Notes under the pieces: model-generated
What the model saw: the letters and a program-made list of their open reading frames with translations, nothing else
What the model was told of the DNA's origin: nothing
The model's database searches: none
NCBI GenBank assembly: GCA_000733355.1
Contig: JNVV01000021.1
Location: forward strand, 82,917 to 146,916
From: Falciphora oryzae
Taxonomy: Eukaryota > Ascomycota > Sordariomycetes > Magnaporthales > Magnaporthaceae
Length of the DNA stretch: 64,000 nucleotides
Direction: 5' to 3'
Shown here: in pieces, positions 33,917-43,254 of the stretch
Layout of the letters: each line of letters opens with the position of its first letter
How positions within the stretch are numbered: position 1 is the stretch's first letter
Made by a program: the position numbers and the translations under genes

Positions 33917-34083
33917 TTTTTATTCACATTATTTAGCTTTTGAATTTTATAAATCCATTGGGTTTATATTTTTATAATTTTTATTGGATTTTTAAATGCT
34001 ATTTGAAAAAGGTGCAAAAAGTGGATTTAGTATGGGAAAAAGTGCGCGGTCTGGTGGGTGCGCGGACAGGGGGTGCACCGACT
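33917..34083 (-). repeat. Right copy of the block-bounding inverted repeat
   Basis: Inverted copy of 6804-6970 with two mismatches, ending ACT and followed by TA (34084-34085). Inside it the junction AAAAATAGTAGG (minus strand) is intact, showing what the left copy looked like before the MITE inserted. Confidence 0.85.
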
Positions 34084-34085
34084 TA

Positions 34086-36813
34086 TACTGTCGCTGCTTG
34101 CAGCGGGAAACAAGACCCTGTTGGCGCCTTATGAGCTTATGCGAAGAGCATCTCTACCGAGGTCCGTCGTAGGTCTATCGGCCAGTTGAGTGTTCGTCGC
34201 TTGTGTCTGGGTTCTTGCTAAGCCAACGTCTCGTTGCGCGGTGCTGCGTTTAGCTCGTCGGCGTTGGGTTCAGCTAGCTTGCTCCGTGATGCCTTGCCCT
34301 CTATCTAGACTAGGGCTATCGGTATCTGGTATCCCTGTCGACGCGGTCTTCGTCAGTGGGCTAGGTACCTACAAGGCGAGGTAGTACCAGTCGACTTGGG
34401 TGCTAGGCTTCGATCGATACTTTCTCTCCCCGAAGTCTGTCGCGGACGAACTCAAGGCTGCGGTGGATGAAGTTGAGAAGGGCTAGAAGCTGATCTCTAG
34501 GGGAGACAAGACGAGGGGATAGACGCATGGAAAGTCACTGTCGTGTTTAGTAGGTCTCCAGTGCTGGATACCATGCTTTTCCTGCGTGTTACTTACCTCG
34601 AAGCTCCGTAGTCAGCGGAAGAGTCGCCATCTAGGCGCGGGAATGGACAGCCTCGAGGGCGTCATTCGACGTCTTTCCTGTCCGTCAAAGATAGCGAGCT
34701 TGCAGCCGACGTGTAGGGATTCTCCCTAGCACTGGGAGCCGCCGGTATAGTTCCGGAACGCGTGATCTCTGATTGAGAGCGTGAACAGTTAGCAGAGATG
34801 CTCCGCCTTGATGCGGGTATGATACCGGAAACAAAGAAGGGATTCTCACCTGGTCCATAAGTATGGTGTAAAGTCCTCGAGACACTCTGGGGGCCTGAAG
34901 GGACGATCGATCAACTAGTAATGGCTGCCGAGGCTCTCCTTGTCCGTGTCAGCCCCCGATCCGCGGGTGGCGGCGTCGACTTGTAGCGAACGGAGCTTTC
35001 AGTAGATCGGGTATGCTGGTGTCTGTAACCTGTCAAGGGCTGGGCCCTGGTGGATGACGTGCAAGCTGCTCCACAAAGAGCCCTCTTGGTTCAACCAACT
35101 GGGGCCTCCGACGTGACATGAATGGGCTCTCGGTCAAACAAAGGAGACAAAGACGCATGCGCGGAACAAGATGAGACACTATCGAGTGGGGAAGGCTGGG
35201 ATCAAGGGATCGGACAATAAAGAAAATGCTTGTACGGTAGGTATTCTATCGAGCCAGGAATCTGTGGCAGCTGAGGCCCTTGGATCCGCTTCCCCGCTTG
35301 CTGCTTCTGGTTTGCTAGAAGCGCGTCCTGCCGCTGCTAGAGAGCTGTCCTCCCCCTGCCGATTGTGTTCGGTCCGAGCTTCCCATTTTATTGCCAAGGT
35401 AGTGTCTCGAGTTGCCTATCCTTCTTCCCTCCTCTTCTCCTTGGGGGCAACCCGGCCCCGCCACCGGCAAAGCCTGTCGGTTTTTAACCGTCCCTTGTTC
35501 TGGCACGTTACGCTTAGCTTCGTCGGGGACCAAGCAGAGCTCCCTAGGTCTCCTTCAAAGAGCGATGCCCCTAGAGGGGCTTCGCGGCTCAGGCAACCCT
35601 CGCTTAGGCCACAATACTTGGCGGGAGGCGGCTGGCGGCAAAACTGGGCCTTACACACCAGCCCTGCCCCCCCTTCGCTAGCCTGGTTTCTCTTTCTGCT
35701 GTTCTTTCCCTTCTTTTCCTTTCCTCAGCCCCCACAAAACACAAATCTCCGTCTGGACAGAACCAACAACACAAAAATCCTCACATCAAAACAAAATCTA
35801 CAGGGCCACCATCGGAGCGCCTCGCCGTCATTGTTTTGATGGCGAGGTGCTTCCGGAATCGTAATAGCACTGCCTTAACCTCTCTACTCTGATGAACCTG
35901 GATCCAAATACTACATTCTTTCTATCATACGGCTACCTTCCGCTCACGCGTAGCAAGCACCTCCAATATCGGTCTTGCCCCGATGGTCGGGGATGCATCG
36001 CACGCCTACCTGTCAGTCTACTTCTCTTGCGAGCAGGCATAGCAAGTTTATGCACACTTGAGCCTGCCTTCCACTTTTTCTTCGTGGTCCTCGCGCGCGG
36101 CATGCGACCGTCGACGCTCGTCCCATTCCCATTCCGCCAACTCTTCCCTTCTTCGTCCCGCAGCCGTCATCAGAGCACCCAGGTCTTCCCATCGGCGCTC
36201 GCACTCGCAATCCTACTACTGGACCAGAGAGCTAATGGCTTTGCACTTCAAATCAGGCAGCCAGCGCCCGCCGACCATAGGGACCTCTGCAGACGGACAA
36301 TAGCATTAGCTGCAGAGCAGGGGCAACAAGCTCGCAGGGTCCTTTGTCTCTGACAGCTAGAGGCTTCGTCGCAAAGATTGGCCCATGGGAGCATTGAGCG
36401 CAGCCTTGTCGCCGTCTCGGTGGTAATCCTTCTCCGTATGTCTCATCATCCTCGCGCTACAAAGAACATGACACTGACTAACTGCGCTCTCCTTTGCAGA
36501 GCTGCGGTATATCTTCCCCTGCAAGCCTGTAACGACAAAGCCGAAGAGCCATCACCTGGGCATCTGAACCAGTGGACTCACGCGCGACCCCCGGCGGTGG
36601 GTCGATAAGGCTCCATATCAGCGAATGTCCGAGGATAGGCGACTGCTGAGTGCCATAATTCCGACTAGCCAAATAGCCATGGCCAGAAATGTGGTAGACT
36701 CCTAGCTACTCGAGGTATGTAAGTGGCAAGAAGCTCTTGGGTATCCGTCGCCATCCCAGTATCACCACAAGCTACGAGCTACAAGCTCAGGATACGGACC
36801 ACATGGTCTTTGC
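34086..36813. other. Decayed sequence right of the transposon block
   Basis: 34090-35170 reads like old coding sequence with TAG in place of CAG or TGG: in one plus-strand frame LGLSVSGIPVDAVFVSGLG and, after a TAG, YQSTWVLGFDRYFLSPKS, then VADELKAAVDEVEKG. I do not recognise the family. 35170-36800 has only unsupported open frames. A hairpin-capable inverted repeat (GCCTCGCCGTCA against TTGATGGCGAGG) lies at about 35820-35852. Confidence 0.45.
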
Positions 36814-37431
36814 CTAGACTTTAATGGTCGTTACATTCTCCTCCTTGAACATCAGTCGAGATACCAGCTTTTGGGATGGTACACGGATGCTAACATTCCA
36901 TATGAACGCAGAATCTAGAGACTCGTTAGCGGCTAGCTTCTTGGTATAAACCAAGTCGGCGAGCTTGACAGCTAGCATATTCCACCGATACATAGTGCTG
37001 TCAACGCTGTATGTGTACGACATTCGGTATTTGCGAACTTCAAGTTGAGGGGGAAATGCATCTACTACAAGGTCGATATTAGGCTTCAAGAGGCCTTCCA
37101 TGGGGTAAGATACGGCCAAGTTCCTGACCATCAGCCCAACTGTATAGCGCCATGGGGCGAGCCACACTGACTATATCAGCTTACAACGGAGAGTGACGAC
37201 TGCAGCCTTTCCTAACTTCCAGGCTACGCGTCTAGACCGTACAACTCGGCGGCGAGGCGACGAGGCAACAGCCACGCTCCAACCACCATCTTCCGGCCCA
37301 TCATTTTCCAATACTAAGGAGTACGGACTTAAAACCACTTCCAAGTTCATCAGCCCCGGATCCGGCCCCCAAAACCAGAGTGGTGACCATAAAACAAACC
37401 GGGATAGCATCAAGCACTCAACGCAGCACAA
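36814..37431 (-). pseudogene. Conserved-looking hypothetical protein with in-frame stop
   Basis: A single minus-strand frame is open from 37431 to 36814 apart from one TAG at 37173-37171. Upstream of the stop it reads LWFWGPDPGLMNLEVVLS, VLENDGPEDGGWSVAVASSP and VVRSRRVAWKLGKAAVV. Downstream it reads WLAPWRYTVGLMVRNLAVSY, GLLKPNIDLVVDAFPPQLEV and KLADLVYTKKLAANES. The even mix of residues and alternating hydrophobic pattern look like a real globular protein, unlike the shadow frames nearby. No good intron removes the stop (the flanking GTAAGC and TAG are only 14 nt apart). Family unknown. It may be one broken gene next to the transposon block. Confidence 0.4.
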
Positions 37432-38233
37432 GCGTCGTTAGATTGAGACAGTCACGTGGCGGGAGCCAACGGCAATTGCCAGCGCACGGGGCAGCATTGA
37501 AGCACAGACCAACACCACGCAGCTCAGACCACCAGGCGCGACCTTGACCGCCCGAAAACGGCTCCACCAAGGCGGTGTGCAGCGGCAGGCAAGGACCCAC
37601 TCCGAAAACAGTTGTACTGGCAAGGCGCGCGAGCTGACCATCGAAGCTCGACATCAGATAAAGCGTCTGCGACAGCCACACGACATCGCGAACTGTGTCG
37701 TGTGCCCACCACGACCCAACCCCCCCTATCGACGACAACACGCCGGCGCACCGGCTGCAGCGCAAACGACCGCAACCGGCCCTAAAAACCCCCCGACGAT
37801 ATCTCCTGATCGCGAGCATTCCAATGGTCGTCCTCCGTCGTCGCGTCCATGGCTTTCAGCGGAGGTAGCGCGGGGGGCATAATGGCTGGGCAGAGTCCGA
37901 GTCCATTCGCCCAGTCCGGGTTTGGGAGTAAGTGTCCTGCCCCTATGTGTGCCCCTGAAGAGTCCTGTCACCGGGGGATGATGAAAGCTCCGCGACCCGG
38001 GCGCCGCCGCCCACCTTAGCCTTTGTTTTCTGCCCTCGTCGCCTGCCCCGACAGCACAAAAAAAAGTCCCGGAAAAAAAAAGAAAAGGGAAACGACGCGT
38101 GTTCCTCCCCGCACTTGGTGCCTTCATGCCGTCAAAATCCGCGCCCGACTTCTGCACTCGAAATCTGCGCTCGACCTCTACCATCAAAATCCCTTCACCG
38201 GGACTCGTTCGCACAAGCCGATCGTCGCACGCA
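37432..38233. other. Upstream region of the coiled-coil gene
   Basis: GC-rich sequence with overlapping open frames on both strands and no recognised domain. The last 200 bp contain A-rich tracts and CT-rich stretches as in fungal 5' UTRs. Confidence 0.4.
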
Positions 38234-38653
38234 ATGCCTCAGAACACCACAACCCAGTCTAGCCGTCCAACGAAGCAAGAGCGCAAGAAGGCCGCCTGGA
38301 AGAAGAGGCAGCAGAAGATCGAGCAGAAGATCGAGCAGGAGATCGAGGAGGCCGAGGAGAGTCAGCGGAGACTTGAAGAGGCTTGGGCGAGGCTTCCTTC
38401 GCTCGAAGAACGTGAACGCGCTGAACGCAACCGGACTGAAGACGAAGCTCGCGCATACGCTGAACGCCTAGCCCGAGAGCAGGCCGAGCGCGAAGCTCGC
38501 CAGCTCGCTGAGGAGCCAGCCCGCCAGCGCGCTTTTCAGATGAGCTTGGAGGAACGCATCGCGTTGACTGGCCGTAATCCGCTGACGGACCCCGAGGAGG
38601 TCAAGTTTTTCTTCTGGTGCATGGGCTACCCGCCTGAGTACTGGGTTCGATAA
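38234..38653 (+). CDS. Small charged coiled-coil protein
   Basis: The frame gives 139 residues from ATG 38234 (MPQNTTTQSSRPTKQ); an in-frame ATG at 38099 would add 45 residues of poorer composition, so I prefer the inner start. The body is a long, highly charged helix (KKAAWKKRQQKIEQKIEQ, then ERERAERNRTEDEARAYAER, then AREQAEREARQLAEE), predicted coiled coil. It ends in a compact segment (FFFWCMGYPPEYWVR) that may be a short conserved tail. No named family recognised. Its TAA lies only 77 bp upstream of the SAC3 start codon on the same strand, which leaves little room for a separate promoter. Confidence 0.55.
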   Translation: MPQNTTTQSSRPTKQERKKAAWKKRQQKIEQKIEQEIEEAEESQRRLEEAWARLPSLEERERAERNRTEDEARAYAERLAREQAEREARQLAEEPARQRAFQMSLEERIALTGRNPLTDPEEVKFFFWCMGYPPEYWVR

Positions 38654-38730
38654 ACAAGGACCGTCAAGGCGCTCAGTAGTGCACCCCGGGCTTCTTCACA
38701 ATCACTCCGAAAGCAGAGAACAAAGGCACA

Positions 38731-41700
38731 ATGGCGCGGCGGAACAAGTCTCGGAAGAAGGCGGATATACTGATGCAAGATCGCGCAGGGAGTCCATCTC
38801 CAAACCCGGCTGCGAACCCGTTCGCCAAGAATCCCTTTGGCACACCTACGTCGACGCCTTTCGGAGCCCAAACTACATCGACACCTTTCGGATCTCAGCC
38901 CTCGACACCTTTCGGCAGGCAGCAGCCCGCAGCGACACCTTTCGGGGCCCAGCCATCTACTCCATTTGGTAGCCAGGCCTCATCAAGTCCTTTCGGCAGC
39001 CAGCAGCCCACAACGACGACCTTCAGCAGCTCGAATGGATTTGGCGCGCCCTCGCAAAACTCGCCCTTCAGTAACAATACGACTCAACCCTATCTGGCCG
39101 GCGGCTCATCAATATCCAGCCCGTTTGGAAAACCTTCAGCACCAGCCAACCCCACCAACTCGGGTTTCGGAAGCGCGCCGAACCCTTTCAACACAGATAA
39201 CCAGAAGCGCGACAAGATGAACGGGGGTAGCACACAGCAAAACAGGAAGCCGAATTTGACGGAGTCTTTGGCCAAGAGCGGTACTTTCGTCACAGAGGGC
39301 GCCAACGGTGAACCGAAGATCACCAAGGGCAACCCGTCAGATGCGCCGCTGGGCGTCAACAAATCTGTATCCAACTCATCGCTCCAGAATCCTTTCCAGA
39401 AGCTCAGCGACGCTCAGGCCGGGCCTGCCTCCGCAAAATCCAAACAGGGAAGCAGCGCCAGATTCACTGCGGCAGCTCCAATCGCGACCCAGGAGGAGTA
39501 TGCGACAGCAGTCAAAAACCAGCTCAAGAAGGACAAGGTAGCAGACCTGAGCCTCCCCGCTGATTTCTTCGACCCCAAGAAGCGCCCACAGGCTATTGCC
39601 TTCAGACAGAAGAACCTGGAGAACCACCAGAACCGAGTTCGGGCGTCCCTGGAGAAGGGCGGCCTGATAGATATCAAAGATAAGCAAATCCGCATCGAGG
39701 ATGCCATCGACTTCCGAGGCACGTGCGAGGACATGTGCCCGGTCTACGAGGTAGTCACCAGAGTCGCAGAGGACCTCGCCCTGATCGAGGAACGAGCAGA
39801 GGGCCCAGACGGCACGCCATGGGCCGTCAGGGAGATGTTCGTCAAGCGTCACGCCCGCTCCTCCGCCGGCGAGTCGTCTGTCCTGCCTAACGAGGTGCGC
39901 ACTATCGGCGCGCTTGAGCGAACAACAGCATACCTGCTCGACCAGGTGCTCCAAGGAGAGCACAACCTGCGAGACCGCCATGCATTCCTCTGGGATCGCC
40001 TCCGAGCCATTCGGCGTGACTTTACCTTCCAGAGCAGGATGCTGCCCGAGGAAAGCTTGCGCATGGTTGACATTCTCGAAACCATTGCCCGCTTCCATGC
40101 CGTCTCGCATCATCTACTTGCACGGAAAGGCGCCGCGAATGTCGAGTACTCGGCGCAGCAGGAGCGTGAGGCGTTCCAGAAGACGCTGATCTCGCTCAAG
40201 GCTGCCTATGGCGATCTACACAAGCAAGGTATTCAATGCGAGAACGAGCCCGAGTTCGTCGCATACTGGATCATCTTCTTCGCCAACGACACCTCGGACA
40301 TCCTGCAGATCGAGAAAGAGATGATGACCCGGAACTGGGGATCGTCGAACCAGGTCCAGACGGCTATCTCACTGGTCCAGGCACGCCTGGAGTACACGAC
40401 GCCGCTTAGGGCCAAGCTCAAGAACCATGCCCAGAAGGAGTATGTTTACTTCCCAAGCTTGGCCGTCGGCGCGGCTACAGCCTACTTCGACATGGTGGCA
40501 GACCGCTCCGTCTCCTTCGCCATGGCTTGTGTGGCCGAGATGAGCTTCACCCTGATCCGGTCGGTCCACCTTCGCAAGCTTGTAAAGGCCTGCTCGCGAG
40601 GCCGGGACTCACCCAAGGACATCACGCCGGCAAGCCTGCAGAAGCTCTTGAGATTCGACACAGAGCAGGAGGCAGTTGACTTCGTGAAGGAGCGAGGTCT
40701 CAAGTTCTCCGACGACGTTAGCCATGTCTTGGTCATGAAGAACCAGCCGTTGCCCAGCGTGTCTAGCGATGCCGTCTTCTCACTATTTGTCGAGCGGAAG
40801 CGCTGCAATCGGCCGCTCCTAGAAGTCATCCGGAACAACGTTTTCGAGGAGGACGCGCCGTCGGACGTGGTTGAGGCCAGGGATCCAGACAGTCCCGAGG
40901 GCATGTTTGTCGATGACTTCCCTGAGAGCCCTGTGAAGACGCCAGCCGCACCCATGGGCCCCAAGACAGACACTATACAGGCCAAGAAAGCCTCGGACAA
41001 GCCATTCAAGAACCCATTCGAGCCCACCCTGACTCATGGCAGAATCGCCGGCACGTGTGGCCCAGCATCATCTGCCTTCCCGCAGGCTTCGGCCCTGGGA
41101 CCGTCGCAGGGGAACTCTGTCAAACCACCGCTCGCAGACACCACAGCGCCGAAGCCAAGCCCGTCGCCAATGGCGAGCCCGTTCGGTCCCCCCTCTGTGG
41201 GAAACACCGTCTCGGGCGGTTGGGCGGCAGCCACTACGTCCAAGCCAAGTCCTTTCGGCGCTCCCTCCGCCGGAGGAGCTGGATTGACAGGTCTCGCAGC
41301 AACCAATGCGTCAAAGACGAATCCCTTCGCTACGGCCGTGGCTCCACAGCTGCCATCCCCATCTTCAGGAATCTCGTCGAAGGCAGGCGAGCAGCTACTA
41401 CAGAAAAATGCGGCATCGCCGGCGCCGGTGGTCCCAGCCCCATCTCCAGGACAGGGTATCAAGCCAGGATCTACAGCCAGTACCTTTGGCGCTACGCCAT
41501 CTTCACTCCAACCAGCCCAGCCTGCCAACTCCGGACTCTTCCAGCGCCAGTTGCCTGCGTCGTCATCGCCAGCTACAGCCATATTCCCCAATTCTACACC
41601 GGCCCCGACATCCGTCTCCCAGAGCGCTAGCGGATCAGGTATTGGAGCCAACAAGCGGCAGGAGCAGACTCCAGCTACAGCATCGGGCGTGTCACTCTTG

Positions 41701-43254
41701 GACAAGATAGCCGCTGCTAAGCAAAAAAATGGGTTTGTAGTCGAAGACTCAGCAGCCCCAACCGCCACAAAGCCAGCCGAGTCGCCGGCACTGATTGACT
41801 CTCCCAAGCCTACTGCCTCGCTGTCTGCCTTGCCTACCCAATCACCCCCCGCCCCCCGGCTGCCCAAGGTGGACCCGATGGAGCAATTCACGAAGTGGTT
41901 CGTTCTTGGTGACAGAGGCATGATGGAGGAGTTCACAGTCAGCTACACCGAGCACTTGGTTCGTCAGGCGTACAAGCAGTTCTTGGCAGAGGAGGAAGAG
42001 AGAAAGCGGAAAGAGGAGGACGCTAAGTCATGGGAGGACGCGCTGAAGTGGAGAAGGTACAATCTCGGCCTCAAGTTCTTTTATCGCTGGCGTGATATCG
42101 CCCGCAACAAAGCCCTCGGCCGCCGCGCGACACAAGGTCGCGACCTGATGAGACAATTCAGAGAGTCTCAGCTAGCCCAAGCCAAGGCAAACAAGGAGGC
42201 CGCTGCTAGAAAGAAGAGAGTCGAGGAGGCAAAGCGAGCCAAACAACTCGAGGCAGACGCCGGCAACTTCGCAGAGAGTCTCAGGGTCCTACAGCGACAG
42301 CAGCTCAACCGCAGCCGACACCCAGCAGACGACGACATCCGCGACGACGATTCGGTAGCCGACGCGCTTCTCGGTCCTCGATCTCCATCGACCAGCTCTA
42401 CTCAGGAGAAAGGCAAGTCCCATCTTCTTAGGCATTGGAAGGACAGCCTGTCTAGATCGGCTTCGCGCGTCCGAGATGGTGCCATGGCCGTCTTTTCGTC
42501 TAGCGTCAGGGAGTCGCGCCATCGCAGCACCGAGAGGGAGGACGGCAGTCGCAGCCCCCCATCACGCTCTGCAAGTCTAGGTCGCTCGGTTCCACCCAGA
42601 AACAGGACCACCAACTTCTCGGGCATAACGAAGCGCACTGCGTCTCCCAGCAACGAGGAAGCCGACCGGCTGAAACGGCCCCGAAGCGTGGGACTCAAGA
42701 CGAGTCACTTCAGACTTAGGGCCATGGGTATGATTCACATGCCCAATGGACAGTACCTCCATGAATCTATCGCCAAGCCTATGATCGAGGGCAAGCGGTT
42801 CCCGGGCTTTGGAGACTACGGCCTACCGCCCGTCGCCAACGGAGAGAGCAGCGCGATGGAGGAAGCTCACTCGCCCCCGGCCGAGAACGCTCCTACTCAT
42901 ACGAGGAGCGTGAGCTGGCGCACGCACGCACCACGCCTGTCATCGGCGTCCAGCATTCGCAGCGCCATGCTCAACGGCGAGGGCGGCACGCCGCCGCCGC
43001 AGCACAAGCGGAAGCGGCTGGTCGCCGAGGACGACAACGGAGACGACGCCATGTCGATCACCAGCGTCCACCAGCAGCAGCCCCGGGGCGACACGGGCTC
43101 GCCGTCCAGCGCCAAGAAGCAGCGGACGGACTTTGCCGAGACGGAGCGCATCATCCAGGAGATGCGCGAGACCGGGGCGCTGATGGAGGAGGGCGAGGCT
43201 TGGTACCGGGAGCAGAGCGAGCTCCTGGGCAGGGGTCAGACCCCGTGGTCTTGA
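38731..43254 (+). CDS. SAC3: SAC3, scaffold of the TREX-2 mRNA export complex
   Basis: A single uninterrupted frame of 1507 codons starts in good context (CACAATGGC). Residues about 25-150 are rich in phenylalanine-glycine repeats of the type TPFG, NPFG and SPFG, as in nucleoporins and Sac3 N termini, which bind the mRNA exporter Mex67 and pore proteins. The SAC3/GANP domain starts at about residue 327 (FRGTCEDMCPVYEVVTRVAE) and continues through DRHAFLWDRLRAIRRDFTFQ and EFVAYWIIFF to about 655. A second FG-rich linker covers 770-1000. Residues about 1049-1135 (MEQFTKWFVLG, ALKWRRYNLGLKFFYRWRDI) fit the long helix that binds Sus1 and Cdc31. The C-terminal part is Ser/Arg-rich and basic. It acts at the nuclear pore, coupling transcription to mRNA export. 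Length is within the fungal range. Confidence 0.95.
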   Translation: MARRNKSRKKADILMQDRAGSPSPNPAANPFAKNPFGTPTSTPFGAQTTSTPFGSQPSTPFGRQQPAATPFGAQPSTPFGSQASSSPFGSQQPTTTTFSSSNGFGAPSQNSPFSNNTTQPYLAGGSSISSPFGKPSAPANPTNSGFGSAPNPFNTDNQKRDKMNGGSTQQNRKPNLTESLAKSGTFVTEGANGEPKITKGNPSDAPLGVNKSVSNSSLQNPFQKLSDAQAGPASAKSKQGSSARFTAAAPIATQEEYATAVKNQLKKDKVADLSLPADFFDPKKRPQAIAFRQKNLENHQNRVRASLEKGGLIDIKDKQIRIEDAIDFRGTCEDMCPVYEVVTRVAEDLALIEERAEGPDGTPWAVREMFVKRHARSSAGESSVLPNEVRTIGALERTTAYLLDQVLQGEHNLRDRHAFLWDRLRAIRRDFTFQSRMLPEESLRMVDILETIARFHAVSHHLLARKGAANVEYSAQQEREAFQKTLISLKAAYGDLHKQGIQCENEPEFVAYWIIFFANDTSDILQIEKEMMTRNWGSSNQVQTAISLVQARLEYTTPLRAKLKNHAQKEYVYFPSLAVGAATAYFDMVADRSVSFAMACVAEMSFTLIRSVHLRKLVKACSRGRDSPKDITPASLQKLLRFDTEQEAVDFVKERGLKFSDDVSHVLVMKNQPLPSVSSDAVFSLFVERKRCNRPLLEVIRNNVFEEDAPSDVVEARDPDSPEGMFVDDFPESPVKTPAAPMGPKTDTIQAKKASDKPFKNPFEPTLTHGRIAGTCGPASSAFPQASALGPSQGNSVKPPLADTTAPKPSPSPMASPFGPPSVGNTVSGGWAAATTSKPSPFGAPSAGGAGLTGLAATNASKTNPFATAVAPQLPSPSSGISSKAGEQLLQKNAASPAPVVPAPSPGQGIKPGSTASTFGATPSSLQPAQPANSGLFQRQLPASSSPATAIFPNSTPAPTSVSQSASGSGIGANKRQEQTPATASGVSLLDKIAAAKQKNGFVVEDSAAPTATKPAESPALIDSPKPTASLSALPTQSPPAPRLPKVDPMEQFTKWFVLGDRGMMEEFTVSYTEHLVRQAYKQFLAEEEERKRKEEDAKSWEDALKWRRYNLGLKFFYRWRDIARNKALGRRATQGRDLMRQFRESQLAQAKANKEAAARKKRVEEAKRAKQLEADAGNFAESLRVLQRQQLNRSRHPADDDIRDDDSVADALLGPRSPSTSSTQEKGKSHLLRHWKDSLSRSASRVRDGAMAVFSSSVRESRHRSTEREDGSRSPPSRSASLGRSVPPRNRTTNFSGITKRTASPSNEEADRLKRPRSVGLKTSHFRLRAMGMIHMPNGQYLHESIAKPMIEGKRFPGFGDYGLPPVANGESSAMEEAHSPPAENAPTHTRSVSWRTHAPRLSSASSIRSAMLNGEGGTPPPQHKRKRLVAEDDNGDDAMSITSVHQQQPRGDTGSPSSAKKQRTDFAETERIIQEMRETGALMEEGEAWYREQSELLGRGQTPWS

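Larger units (their letters stand above)
6804..34083. mobile_element. 27-kb nested transposon block between inverted 167-bp ends
   Basis: The outermost sequences of the block, 6804-6970 and 33917-34083, are inverted copies of each other that differ at only two aligned positions. Each begins AGTCGGTGCACCCCCTG, and each is flanked on its outer side by TA. This fits one Tc1/mariner- or pogo-type element that served as landing site for everything inside: a fold-back MITE, Fot, LINE, Gypsy, Copia and solo LTRs. No transposase attributable to the outer element remains visible. The alternative is two independent short elements in opposite orientation. The interior is RIP-mutated, while the short ends and the solo LTRs are not. 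Confidence 0.6.

Noticed and set aside
6804..34083. A Starship-type giant element
   Set aside because: No DUF3435 tyrosine-recombinase captain or cargo genes are visible, the ends are inverted repeats with TA flanks, and the contents are ordinary nested transposons.
35171..35839. 222-codon plus-strand frame
   Set aside because: No domain, composition like the background, and competing frames of similar length on the other strand.
38110..38184. Minus-strand MVEVERRFRVQKSG resembling the start of a CYTH/thiamine-triphosphatase protein
   Set aside because: It lies in the 5' region of the plus-strand coiled-coil gene, the similarity stops after a few residues, and the rest of the frame is Arg/Gly/Pro-rich shadow sequence.
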